This document shows positions 33,818 to 42,411 of a DNA stretch of 64,000 nucleotides, piece after piece. The translations under genes were made by a program, and so were the position numbers. Source of the stretch: Rhodospirillaceae bacterium. Lineage in GTDB: Bacteria; Pseudomonadota; Alphaproteobacteria; DSM-16000; Inquilinaceae. The notes under the pieces were generated by a model, which saw only the letters and a program-made list of their open reading frames with translations, searched no databases and was not told where the DNA came from. Position 1 is the stretch's first letter; the number at the start of each line of letters is the position of its first letter. The stretch spans positions 124,001 through 188,000 of the forward strand of contig JACKIG010000006.1 in NCBI GenBank assembly GCA_020638595.1, written 5' to 3'.

Positions 33818-34906
33818 ATGGGCGACCGCTTCGGGGTGATGATCTGTGGCCATGGCAGCCGCGATCCCCTCGCCGTCAAGGAATTCGCCGTCCTGTCGCA
33901 GAAGCTGACGGGCCGCTTCGGCGACTGGCCGGTGGACTACGGCTATCTGGAATTCGCCACGCCGATCATCCGCGACGGGCTGGATCGCCTGCGCGAGCGC
34001 AAGGTCGACAACGTTCTGGCGGTGCCGGGCATGCTGTTCGCGGCAGGCCACGCCAAGAACGACATCCCATCGGTGCTGAACACCTATCAGGCCGGCCACG
34101 ACGGCCTGACCATCCGCTATGGCCGCGAGCTGGGGATCGACACGCGCATGGTGCGCGCCGCGGGCGAGCGGGTGGAACAGGCCGCCGCACAGGCCGGCAG
34201 CCACATCCCGCGCCATGACACCGTGCTGGTGGTGGTGGGGCGCGGGGCCTCGGACCCCGATGCCAACTCCAACGTCGCCAAGGTGATGCGGCTGTTGTGG
34301 GAGGGCATGGGCTTCGGCTGGGGCGAGACCGCCTATTCCGGCGTGACCTTCCCGCTGGTGGAACCGGCGCTGGAACGGGTGGCCCGGCTGGGCTTCCGCC
34401 GCGTCATCGTCTTCCCGTATTTCCTGTTCACCGGCATCCTGGTGCAGCGGATCTACGACCACACCGACCGGGTCGCCGCGCGCCACCCGGACATCGAATT
34501 CGTCAAGGCCCCCTACCTGAACGACCACCCGCTGGTGCTGGACACCATGGTGGCCCGCGTGCACGAGATCCTGGACGGCACCGGCAACATGAACTGCCAG
34601 CTGTGCAAGTACCGCGAACAGGTGCTGGGCTTCGAAGCCGAGGTCGGGCTGGCACAGGAAAGCCACCACCACCACGTCGAAGGCATCGGCACCGGCCACG
34701 GACACGGCCACGATCATCACCACCATGATCATGACCACCATGATCATGACCACCACGATCATGACCATGATCATCATGGCCACGACCATCATCATGGCCA
34801 CGAGCATGGGCATGACCACGACCACGGCCACGGCCATCACCACCCCTACCCGCATGCGGACCACCCGCTGGGGCCGAGGAGCCTGCGCACGGAGGTCGCC
34901 GATTGA
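33818..34906 (+). CDS. cbiX: Sirohydrochlorin cobaltochelatase CbiX, long form with Fe-S and His-rich tail
   Basis: A 362-residue class II chelatase. Two tandem CbiX domains (~residues 1-130 and 135-255) start with VMICGHGSRDP. An MXCXXC motif (MNCQLC, residues ~258-263) and a His-rich tail (residues ~282-350, runs of HDHDHH) follow. Long-form CbiX of Bacillus megaterium is known for a [4Fe-4S] centre and a His-rich end. It inserts Co(II) early, into sirohydrochlorin. Its presence beside CobN is odd. It starts the cbiX-cobH-cobL-cobI-cbiG/J/M operon. Confidence 0.93.
   Translation: MGDRFGVMICGHGSRDPLAVKEFAVLSQKLTGRFGDWPVDYGYLEFATPIIRDGLDRLRERKVDNVLAVPGMLFAAGHAKNDIPSVLNTYQAGHDGLTIRYGRELGIDTRMVRAAGERVEQAAAQAGSHIPRHDTVLVVVGRGASDPDANSNVAKVMRLLWEGMGFGWGETAYSGVTFPLVEPALERVARLGFRRVIVFPYFLFTGILVQRIYDHTDRVAARHPDIEFVKAPYLNDHPLVLDTMVARVHEILDGTGNMNCQLCKYREQVLGFEAEVGLAQESHHHHVEGIGTGHGHGHDHHHHDHDHHDHDHHDHDHDHHGHDHHHGHEHGHDHDHGHGHHHPYPHADHPLGPRSLRTEVAD
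34663..34860 (+). repeat. Low-complexity His/Asp codon repeat in cbiX
   Basis: This segment consists of repeating CAC/CAT and GAC/GAT codons (CATGATCATGACCACCATGA and similar), encoding the metal-binding tail. It is prone to slippage and length variation and can mislead assembly. Confidence 0.85.
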
Positions 34907-35538
34907 CCGCGATGGAGTATCTGCGCGAGCCTCACGCCATCTCGCGCATGTCCAGCGAGATCATTCGGCGCGAAGCCGACCTGTCCCACCTGCCGCCGGA
35001 CCTGGCGCCGCTGGCGGTGCGGCTGATCCACAGCTGCGGCATGGTCGACATTGCCGGCGCTCTGGCCTTCGACCCCCGCGTGGGCGTGGCCGGCCGGGCC
35101 GCATTGGACGCCGGGGCGCCGATCCTGGTGGACAGCCGCATGGTCGGGTCCGGCATCACGCGGGCCTTCCTGCCCCGGGGCAATGCCGTCATCTGCCGGC
35201 TGGATGACGACCGGGTGGCCGACCTTGCCCGGGTCAACGCCACCACCCGCTCCGCCGCCGCGGTCACGCTGTGGCGTGGCGACCTGAACGGCGCGGTCGT
35301 GGCCATCGGCAACGCACCAACCGCGCTGTTCCGGCTGTTGGAGCTGCTGGACGACGGCGCGCCGAAGCCGGCCGCCATCCTGGCCTTCCCCGTCGGCTTC
35401 GTCGGGGCGGCGGAATCGAAGCAAGCCCTCGCCGCCGACCCGCGCGGCGTGCCGTTCGTGACGCTGCTCGGCCGGCGCGGCGGCAGTGCCATGGCGGCGG
35501 CGGCCGTCAATGCCCTGGCCGCGGGGGAGCCGGCATGA
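34903..35538 (+). CDS. cobH: Precorrin-8X methylmutase
   Basis: A 211-residue CobH/CbiC enzyme moving the C-11 methyl to C-12 to give (hydrogeno)byrinic acid. Landmarks are the N-terminal ISRMSSEIIRRE, the catalytic-His loop RLIHSCGMVDIAG and AILAFPVGFVGAAESK. I favour the TTG at 34903, which overlaps the cbiX stop and has GGAGG 7 nt upstream; the ATG at 34912 is the alternative. The stop overlaps the cobL start (ATGA). Confidence 0.95.
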   Translation: MTAMEYLREPHAISRMSSEIIRREADLSHLPPDLAPLAVRLIHSCGMVDIAGALAFDPRVGVAGRAALDAGAPILVDSRMVGSGITRAFLPRGNAVICRLDDDRVADLARVNATTRSAAAVTLWRGDLNGAVVAIGNAPTALFRLLELLDDGAPKPAAILAFPVGFVGAAESKQALAADPRGVPFVTLLGRRGGSAMAAAAVNALAAGEPA

Positions 35539-36740
35539 CCGCCTGGCTGTCCGTCATCGGCATCGGCGAGGACGGCCTGGACGGCCTGTCGTCCGCCGCC
35601 AGGACCCTGCTGGGCCAGGCGGAACTGATCATCGGCGGCGAGCGGCACCTGGCCATGGTCCCCGATGACGGGCGCGAGCGCCTGTGCTGGCCCAGGCCGT
35701 TGAAGGCCGCGATCCCCGAAATCCTCGCCCGTCGCGGCCGCCGCGTGGCCGTGCTCGCCACCGGCGACCCCATGTGCTACGGCGTCGGCGCCCGCTTGAG
35801 CCGCGTCGTCTCCGCGGACGAGATGACCATCATCCCGGCGCTGTCGGCCTTCAGCCTGGCCGCCGCGCGCATGGCCTGGTCGCTGCCGGATATCGAGACC
35901 GTCACCCTGCACGGCCGCCCGGCGGAGATGATCATTCCCTGCCTCTATCCCGGCGCGCGCATCCTGGCACTGACCGCCGACGGCGGCACCCCCGGCACCG
36001 TCGCCCGCATCCTCTGCGAGCAGGGATATCCCGACAGCCGGATGAGCGTGGTGGAACAGATGGGCGGGCCGGCCGAACGGCGGATCGACGGCATCGCCCG
36101 CGACTGGCCGGACGGCCGTGCGGCTGAACTGAACACCCTGGCCGTCGAGTGTATCGCCGCGCCGGGGACGGTGGCCCACCCCCGCCTGCCCGGGTTGCCG
36201 GACGACGTCTTCCTGCACGATGGCCAGCTGACCAAGCGCGAGGTGCGGGCCGCCACACTGGCGCTGCTGGCACCGCTGCCGGCCCAGCGCCTCTGGGATG
36301 TGGGGGCCGGCGCCGGCTCCATCGCCATCGAATGGCTGCGCAGCCACCCCAACAACAAGGCCGTCGCCATCGAACGGGCGCCGGAACGCTGCGCCCTGAT
36401 CGCCCGCAATGCCGCCGCCCTCGGCGCCCCCCTGCTGGAGGTGGTCGAGGGCAGCGCGCCGCAGGCCCTGGCCGGGCTCGGCGCGCCCGATGCCGTGTTC
36501 ATCGGCGGCGGCATCGGGGCTGAGGGGCTGGTGGACACCTGCTGGCGGGCCTTGCCGCCGGGCGGCCGCCTGGTCGCCAATGTCGTCACCGTGGAGGGTG
36601 AGAAAACCGTGTTCGAGTGTCACCAGCGCCTGGGCGGATCGCTGACGCGCATCGCCGTCTGCCGTGGCGAGGCGGTCGGCCCCTATACCGGATGGAAGCC
36701 GCTGATGCCCGTGACCCAGTGGGCGGCGGTGAAGCCATGA
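35535..36740 (+). CDS. cobL: Precorrin-6Y C5,15-methyltransferase (decarboxylating)
   Basis: A 401-residue fusion of CbiE-like (residues ~1-195, tetrapyrrole methylase; VIGIGEDGLDGL, LATGDPMCYGVG) and CbiT-like (residues ~205-401, Rossmann methyltransferase; LWDVGAGAGSIAIEW) domains. It methylates C-5 and C-15 and decarboxylates the C-12 acetate side chain. The ATG at 35535 overlaps the cobH stop and the TGA overlaps the cobI start, both as ATGA, so translation is coupled throughout. Confidence 0.95.
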   Translation: MTAWLSVIGIGEDGLDGLSSAARTLLGQAELIIGGERHLAMVPDDGRERLCWPRPLKAAIPEILARRGRRVAVLATGDPMCYGVGARLSRVVSADEMTIIPALSAFSLAAARMAWSLPDIETVTLHGRPAEMIIPCLYPGARILALTADGGTPGTVARILCEQGYPDSRMSVVEQMGGPAERRIDGIARDWPDGRAAELNTLAVECIAAPGTVAHPRLPGLPDDVFLHDGQLTKREVRAATLALLAPLPAQRLWDVGAGAGSIAIEWLRSHPNNKAVAIERAPERCALIARNAAALGAPLLEVVEGSAPQALAGLGAPDAVFIGGGIGAEGLVDTCWRALPPGGRLVANVVTVEGEKTVFECHQRLGGSLTRIAVCRGEAVGPYTGWKPLMPVTQWAAVKP

Positions 36741-37441
36741 CCGGCACTGCCTACGGTATCGGCGTCGGCCCGGGCGACCCCGAGCTGATCACCCTGAAGG
36801 GCCTGCGGCTGCTGCAGAGCGCCCCGGTGATCGCCTATCCGGCGCCGCAGACGGGCGACAGCCTGGCCCGCGCCATCGTCGCCGGCCACCTGCCCGGCGG
36901 CCAGCGCGAGATCGCCATCCGCATGCCCATGGTGGCGGAGCGCTTTCCGGCCCAGGACATCTACGACCGCGCGGCCGTCGAGATCGGCGCCGAGCTGCGG
37001 GCGCAACGCGACGTCGCCATCCTGTGCGAGGGCGATCCGTTCTTCTACGGCTCGTTCATGTACCTGTTCGGCCGCCTGGCCGAGGCCCACAAGGTCGAGG
37101 TCGTGCCCGGCGTCTCGTCGCTGACGGCGTGCGCGGCCGCGCTGGGCGCGCCCCTGGTCGCCCGCAACGACATCCTCACCGTGCTGCCGGCCCCCTTGCC
37201 GGCGGAGGAGCTGCGGCGGCGGCTGGACGGCGCCGATGCCGTGGCGATCGTCAAGCCCGGCCGCCACTTCGCCAAGGTGCGGCAGGTGCTGGCGGACGCC
37301 GGGCTGGCCGGCGATGCCCGCTATATCGAGCGCGCGACCATGGACACCCAGCGCATCCTGCCGCTGGACGCCGTGGACGAAGACAGCGTCCCCTATTTCT
37401 CCATGATCCTGGTGCACCGCCGCGGCGAGGCTTGGCGGTGA
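36737..37441 (+). CDS. cobI: Precorrin-2 C20-methyltransferase
   Basis: A 234-residue tetrapyrrole methylase (CobI/CbiL). The N-terminal GIGVGPGDPELITLKGLRLL, the CEGDPFFYGSFMYLFGRL loop and PGVSSLTACAAALG are family signatures. It methylates C-20 of precorrin-2, or cobalt-factor II in the early-cobalt pathway. Length is typical. ATG start overlapping the cobL stop; its own TGA overlaps a GTG that starts the next gene. Confidence 0.95.
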   Translation: MTGTAYGIGVGPGDPELITLKGLRLLQSAPVIAYPAPQTGDSLARAIVAGHLPGGQREIAIRMPMVAERFPAQDIYDRAAVEIGAELRAQRDVAILCEGDPFFYGSFMYLFGRLAEAHKVEVVPGVSSLTACAAALGAPLVARNDILTVLPAPLPAEELRRRLDGADAVAIVKPGRHFAKVRQVLADAGLAGDARYIERATMDTQRILPLDAVDEDSVPYFSMILVHRRGEAWR

Positions 37442-40008
37442 CGGCGGTCGTCGCCCTGTCCGCCGGCGGGTTGCCGACGGCCCGCGCCGTCGCGGCGGCC
37501 CTGCCCGGGGCCCTGATCCATGGCCCCGCCGGCCGGGTGCCCGAGGCCGACATCGCCCTGGACGACGTCGCTGCCGGCCTGCGGCGGCTGTTCCAGGCGG
37601 GCGAGACCATCATCGGCATCTGTGCGGCCGGCATCCTGATCCGCGCGCTGGCGCCGCTGATCGGCGACAAGACAGCAGAACCGCCGGTGCTGGCGGTGGC
37701 GGAGGACGGCTCGACCGTCGTACCGCTGCTGGGCGGCCACCGTGGCGCCAACGACCTGGCCGGGCGGATTGCCGGCATTGTCGGCGGGACCGCGGCGATC
37801 ACCACCGCCGGCGACCGCCGCTTCGCCGTGGCGCTGGACGCGCCGCCCGCCGGCTGGCGGCTGGCCAACCCGGGCGACTACAAGGGCTTCACGGCCCGCC
37901 TGCTGAACGGCGCCACCGTGCGGCTGGACGGCGGGGCATCGTGGCTTGCCGATGCGGCCCTACCCTGGGCCGCGGACGCGGCCCTCACCCTCTGCGTCAC
38001 CGAAGGGCTCGTCACGGGCGGGCCGGAACGGCTGGTCTACCATCCCCGCACATTGGCCCTGGGGGTGGGGTGCGAGCGCGGCACCGCGCCGGAAGTGCTG
38101 CTGGCCCATGTCCGCCGGGCGCTGGCCGACGCGGGGCTGGCGGAAGGGGCGATCGCCGGCGTGTTCTCCGTCGACGTCAAGTCCGACGAGGCGGCGGTGC
38201 ATGGCGTCGCAGCCGCGCTGGACGTACCGGCCCGCTTCTTCGCGCCCGAGCGGCTGGAGGCGGAGACGCCACGCCTGGCCAACCCGTCGGAGGTCGTCTT
38301 CCGCGAGGTCGGCTGCCACGGCGTGGCGGAGGCTGCGGCGCTGGCCGCCGCCGGGCCGGAGGGCAGCCTGATCGTGCCCAAGCTGAAGGGCACCGGCGTC
38401 ACCTGCGCGGTCGCCCGGGCGCCGCTGCCGATCGACACCGCCGGCCTGGGCCGTCCGCGCGGCCATCTGGCCATCGTCGGCACGGGTCCGGGCGGCGCGG
38501 CCTGGCGCACGGCGGACACCGAGGCGCTGCTGGCCGGGGCGGAGGTGCTGGTCGGCTATCGTCTCTATCTCGACCTGCTCGGCCCCCTGGCGGCGGGAAA
38601 GGACCTCCATGCCTATCCCCTGGGCGAGGAAGAGGACCGCGTGCGCGCGGCCCTGGACCTGGCCGCAGAAGGACGCCGGGTGGCGCTCGTCTCCTCCGGC
38701 GATCCGGGCATCTACGCCATGGCCAGTCTGGCGTTCGAGCTGATCGACCGGGAAGACCGGGCGGACTGGCGGCGGATCGAGGTAGCGGCGAGCCCCGGCA
38801 TTTCGGCCATGCAGCTGGCAGCGGCCCGCATCGGCGCACCCCTGGGGCACGATTTCTGCGCCATTTCGCTGTCCGACCTGCTGACACCGTGGCAGGCGAT
38901 CGACCGCCGGCTGCGCGCCGCGGCCGAAGGCGACTTCGTCGTCGCCCTCTACAATCCCGTCTCGCTCAGGCGCCGCCACCAGCTGCCGCGGGCCAGGGAA
39001 ATCCTGCTGGCCCATCGCCCGCCGGCCACGCCGGTGGTGATCGCCCGCGACCTTGGCCGCAAGGGCGAAACGGTGACAGTCACCGATCTGGCCACACTGT
39101 CGGTGGACATGGTCGACATGCTGACCGTCGTCATCATCGGGGCCGCCTCGACACGGCGGCTGGACCTGCCGACCGGCCCGCGCGTCTACACGCCCCGCGG
39201 CTACGACAGCAAGTCGATCGGCGCTGGCGACGCCGCGGCGCCGCCGATGGTGCATTTCATCGGGGCCGGCCCCGGGGCGCCGGACCTGCTGACGATCCGC
39301 GGACGGGCGCTGATCGCGGATGCCCCGGTCTGCCTCTATGCCGGATCGCTGGTCCCGCGGGAGGTCGTGGCCCATGCCCCGCCCGGCGCCCGCGTGGTCG
39401 ACACCGCACCCATGACCCTGGACGAGATCATCGCGGAGATCGCCCGCGCCCACGGCGCCGGCCAGTCGGTGGCGCGCGTGCATTCCGGCGACCCGTCGCT
39501 CTACGGCGCCATCGCAGAGCAGATGCGCCGGCTCGACGCGCTGGCCATCCCCTACGACGTCACCCCCGGCGTGCCGGCCTATGCCGCCGCTGCCGCGGCG
39601 CTGAAGACGGAACTGACGCTGCCCGACATCAGCCAGACCATCATCCTGACGCGCACGGCCATGCAGGCCTCCGCCATGCCGGAGGGCGAGGATCTGGCCC
39701 GACTGGGCGCCACCGGCGCCACGCTGGCCATCCACCTGTCGATCCGCAACCTGGCGGAGGTCCGCCGCAAGCTGGAACCGCATTACGGCCCCGACTGCCC
39801 CGTGGCCGTCGTCTACCGGGCGAGCTGGCCGGACCAGCAGATCATCCGCGGTACGCTGGCCGACATCGCGGGCAAGGTGCGGGCCGCCAAGATCACCCGC
39901 ACGGCGCTGATCCTGGTCGGCGGCGTGCTGAACGCCGAGGGATTTGCCGAAAGCGCGCTCTATTCGCCGGACCACGTCCATGTGCTGCGGCCGCAACGCC
40001 CGGCATAG
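37438..40008 (+). CDS. cobJ: CbiG-CobJ-CobM triple fusion (cobalt-precorrin-5A hydrolase / C17-MT / C11-MT)
   Basis: An 856-residue protein from a GTG at 37438 overlapping the cobI stop. Residues ~1-335 are CbiG: the N-terminal domain (AAGILIRALAPLIGDK, VPLLGGHRGANDLA) and the C-terminal CobE-like domain (LALGVGCERGTAPEVL) are both complete. Residues ~340-590 are CobJ/CbiH (IVGTGPGG, LVSSGDPGIYAMA). Residues ~603-856 are CobM/CbiF (FIGAGPGAPDLLTIRG, RVHSGDPSLYGA). Three consecutive ring-contraction-phase steps are thus on one chain. Full-length CbiG, rather than only CobE, points to a cobalt-containing (anaerobic-type) intermediate. It ends the operon. Confidence 0.92.
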   Translation: MTAVVALSAGGLPTARAVAAALPGALIHGPAGRVPEADIALDDVAAGLRRLFQAGETIIGICAAGILIRALAPLIGDKTAEPPVLAVAEDGSTVVPLLGGHRGANDLAGRIAGIVGGTAAITTAGDRRFAVALDAPPAGWRLANPGDYKGFTARLLNGATVRLDGGASWLADAALPWAADAALTLCVTEGLVTGGPERLVYHPRTLALGVGCERGTAPEVLLAHVRRALADAGLAEGAIAGVFSVDVKSDEAAVHGVAAALDVPARFFAPERLEAETPRLANPSEVVFREVGCHGVAEAAALAAAGPEGSLIVPKLKGTGVTCAVARAPLPIDTAGLGRPRGHLAIVGTGPGGAAWRTADTEALLAGAEVLVGYRLYLDLLGPLAAGKDLHAYPLGEEEDRVRAALDLAAEGRRVALVSSGDPGIYAMASLAFELIDREDRADWRRIEVAASPGISAMQLAAARIGAPLGHDFCAISLSDLLTPWQAIDRRLRAAAEGDFVVALYNPVSLRRRHQLPRAREILLAHRPPATPVVIARDLGRKGETVTVTDLATLSVDMVDMLTVVIIGAASTRRLDLPTGPRVYTPRGYDSKSIGAGDAAAPPMVHFIGAGPGAPDLLTIRGRALIADAPVCLYAGSLVPREVVAHAPPGARVVDTAPMTLDEIIAEIARAHGAGQSVARVHSGDPSLYGAIAEQMRRLDALAIPYDVTPGVPAYAAAAAALKTELTLPDISQTIILTRTAMQASAMPEGEDLARLGATGATLAIHLSIRNLAEVRRKLEPHYGPDCPVAVVYRASWPDQQIIRGTLADIAGKVRAAKITRTALILVGGVLNAEGFAESALYSPDHVHVLRPQRPA

Positions 40009-40022
40009 CCCCTGCGGCGCGC

Positions 40023-42215
40023 CTACTTCTCGTCGAACACGATCTCGATCCCACGTTCGCCGCGGGCCAGGCGGCGGGCGTGCAGCGCGATCAGCGGGTC
40101 GTCGGGATAGGAATTCGCCAGGGCTTCGGCCATGACCGGGGCATCGTCGCGGCCTTCGGCCATCGCCTGGTACAGCGCGCGATAGCCGGCCAGCAGGGTT
40201 TCGTCCTGGTCGCCGCCGTCCAGCGGCTCAAACGCCTTGACCGGCTTTGCCTTGCCCTTCAGCAGCAGGGCACCGACGGGCCGATACCGGTGCGCCTTGC
40301 GGCACACGCGCTTCGTCTCGCCGGTGACGCAGACGCGCGTGCCCAGGTGCTTGTTCACGCTTTCGATGCGCGCGGTGGTGTTGATGGCGTCGCCATGGGC
40401 GGTGTAGTCGAACCGCCGGCTGCCGCCGAAATTGCCGACGACGACCTCGCCGGTATTGACGCCGATGCGGGTGAGCCCGAAGGGCAGCCCTTCGGCGGCC
40501 TTGCGGGCGCGGAAGGCCTCGGCGAACCCGTCCAGCGCCAGCGCGCAGTCGACGGCCCGGTCGGCATGGTCCGGCTGATCCACCGGCGCGTTGAACATGG
40601 CATGCACGGCATCGCCGACGATCTTGTCGATGGTCCCGCCATGCGCCATGACGATGGCACACATCCCGTCCAGGTATTCGTTCAGCAGCGCCACCAGCAC
40701 CTCCGGATCGGCGCGCTCGGTGAAGCTGGTGAAGCCGGCGATGTCGGAGAAGAGGAACGTCAGTTCCCGCGTCTCGCCGCCCAGCTTCAGCCGCTCGGGA
40801 TGTTCCAGCAGCCGCCCGACCAGGGCCGGCGACAGGTATTGGGTGAAAGCCTGGCGCACGAACCCGCGCTCGTGCTCGGTGCGCACATGCATGGCGGCGG
40901 ACACGACAAGATAGACCGCGGACCCCCCGATGATCGCATAGACCGGGTCCAGCAGCAGCCGCGCCTCGCTGAAGGCCAGCCACGACCCGGCGGCGGCCGC
41001 CGTGACCAGCAGCAATCCGGCCACCGCCCCGAACAGCGCCCCGACGCGCGGCAACAGGACGATCATCAGCACGCCTAGGGCCAGAAGGGCCAGGATTTCC
41101 GCCCCCGTCGCCCAGTCGGGGCGTTCCAGGAACCAGCCCAGCAGGATCTGTTCGATCGCCTGGGCGTGGATCAGGACGCCCGGCTCGAAGTCGTTGATGG
41201 GTGTCGCGCGCAGATCGCTGAGACCGGCCGCGCTGGAGCCGATGAACACGATGTTCCCGCCGACCAGCGTGGCCAGGTCGGCGGTGCCGTCCAGCACCGA
41301 TGCGGCCGGAATGGTCCGCTCGGGCACCGTACCGGTGTAGTGCAACCATAGATACCCATCGGCGGTCAGGGGAATGTCGAAGGCCCCGTTGCGCAGTGCG
41401 GTCAGCCCGCCGTAGTCGCCGATGACGATCTCGCCGCTGGCGTCCGCCGCGCGGGTGATCAGGGTGGATGCCCCCTGCGCCACGCGCAGCGCTTCCATCG
41501 GCAGCGTCGGGTAGATCTGGTCGCGCAGCCTTTGCAGCATCGGTACACGACGGATCAGCTCATTACCGCCGCCGCCGATGCCGACGCTGCCGTTGCCCCA
41601 GGCCGCCGCCTCCAGGGCCGGCAGGGACACCACGGCGCCGGGAAAGCTCTCCAGATAGCGCTCCGGCGGGCTGCCGGCATTGGCCAGGCCGGCGACCAGG
41701 CGGGGCACCGCGTCGCTCCCCACCCGGGTGAGCGCGAACGCCGTGACCGTCGGAACCTGCGTGATCACCGTCGCCAGGGTCGCGTCATTGTCCGGAAGGG
41801 GGATCCCGGCCTCCGCCTCCACCAGGTCCGCCAGCGGTGCCAGGCGCGGGTCGGCCCGCCAGCCGTCGACGATGCGTGCCGGGGACGTCCGGTCGGGCTC
41901 TGCCAGGATGATGTCCAGTGCGACCACGGCCGCGCCGGCATCGCCCAGGCGCCCGACCACCTCGGCCAGCAGGTCGCGCGGCCAGGGCCATTGGCCATAG
42001 GCCGCCAGCGACCGGTCGTCGATATCGACGACACGGACAGGCGCAAACTGGTAGGGCCGCGGTGCCAGACGCTGGTAGGTATCGAAGACCAGCGACCTCA
42101 GATCCCCCAGCAGCACCGGGTCGAGCGCGCGCACCATCAGCAGCAGGGCCAGCGCCAGCAGGCCCAGAATGCTTGGCTTCAACGCCGACGACCACGACAA
42201 ACGCCGCCTTGCCAC
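40023..42215 (-). CDS. CHASE2-domain adenylate/guanylate cyclase
   Basis: Predicted 730 residues from the GTG at 42215 (GAGGG 8 nt upstream; an earlier GTG at 42263 is possible). One N-terminal TM helix is followed by an extracytoplasmic CHASE2 sensor (~residues 35-345: RVVDIDDRSLAAYGQWPWPR...), a block of about three TM helices (~355-430), and a class III cyclase domain (~475-660). Both metal-binding Asp are present, in FLFSDIAGFTSF and KIVGDAVHAMF. It makes cAMP (or cGMP) in response to an envelope signal. It is divergent from an outer-membrane/FecR gene pair. Confidence 0.93.
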   Translation of the reverse strand: MARRRLSWSSALKPSILGLLALALLLMVRALDPVLLGDLRSLVFDTYQRLAPRPYQFAPVRVVDIDDRSLAAYGQWPWPRDLLAEVVGRLGDAGAAVVALDIILAEPDRTSPARIVDGWRADPRLAPLADLVEAEAGIPLPDNDATLATVITQVPTVTAFALTRVGSDAVPRLVAGLANAGSPPERYLESFPGAVVSLPALEAAAWGNGSVGIGGGGNELIRRVPMLQRLRDQIYPTLPMEALRVAQGASTLITRAADASGEIVIGDYGGLTALRNGAFDIPLTADGYLWLHYTGTVPERTIPAASVLDGTADLATLVGGNIVFIGSSAAGLSDLRATPINDFEPGVLIHAQAIEQILLGWFLERPDWATGAEILALLALGVLMIVLLPRVGALFGAVAGLLLVTAAAAGSWLAFSEARLLLDPVYAIIGGSAVYLVVSAAMHVRTEHERGFVRQAFTQYLSPALVGRLLEHPERLKLGGETRELTFLFSDIAGFTSFTERADPEVLVALLNEYLDGMCAIVMAHGGTIDKIVGDAVHAMFNAPVDQPDHADRAVDCALALDGFAEAFRARKAAEGLPFGLTRIGVNTGEVVVGNFGGSRRFDYTAHGDAINTTARIESVNKHLGTRVCVTGETKRVCRKAHRYRPVGALLLKGKAKPVKAFEPLDGGDQDETLLAGYRALYQAMAEGRDDAPVMAEALANSYPDDPLIALHARRLARGERGIEIVFDEK

Positions 42216-42411
42216 CCCCGCTGCCCTCGCCCTCCTGACGGACGGGCCGCAGTGTCGGCGCACCGGGGGGCGCCCGGCAAGGACATTGGCCGCCCCGACC
42301 CCGTCGCCCCGGCGCGATCAGCCCGGGGCCATTGCCAAGTCGCCCGAAATCCTTGGTCAATGAGGGGACGAAGCATAAACTTGCCTCAAACTCCAGGCGG
42401 GGAGATGTCTC

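Noticed and set aside
33462..33839. A 125-residue plus-strand frame before cbiX
   Set aside because: No ribosome site, no recognisable domain, and it runs into cbiX in another frame.
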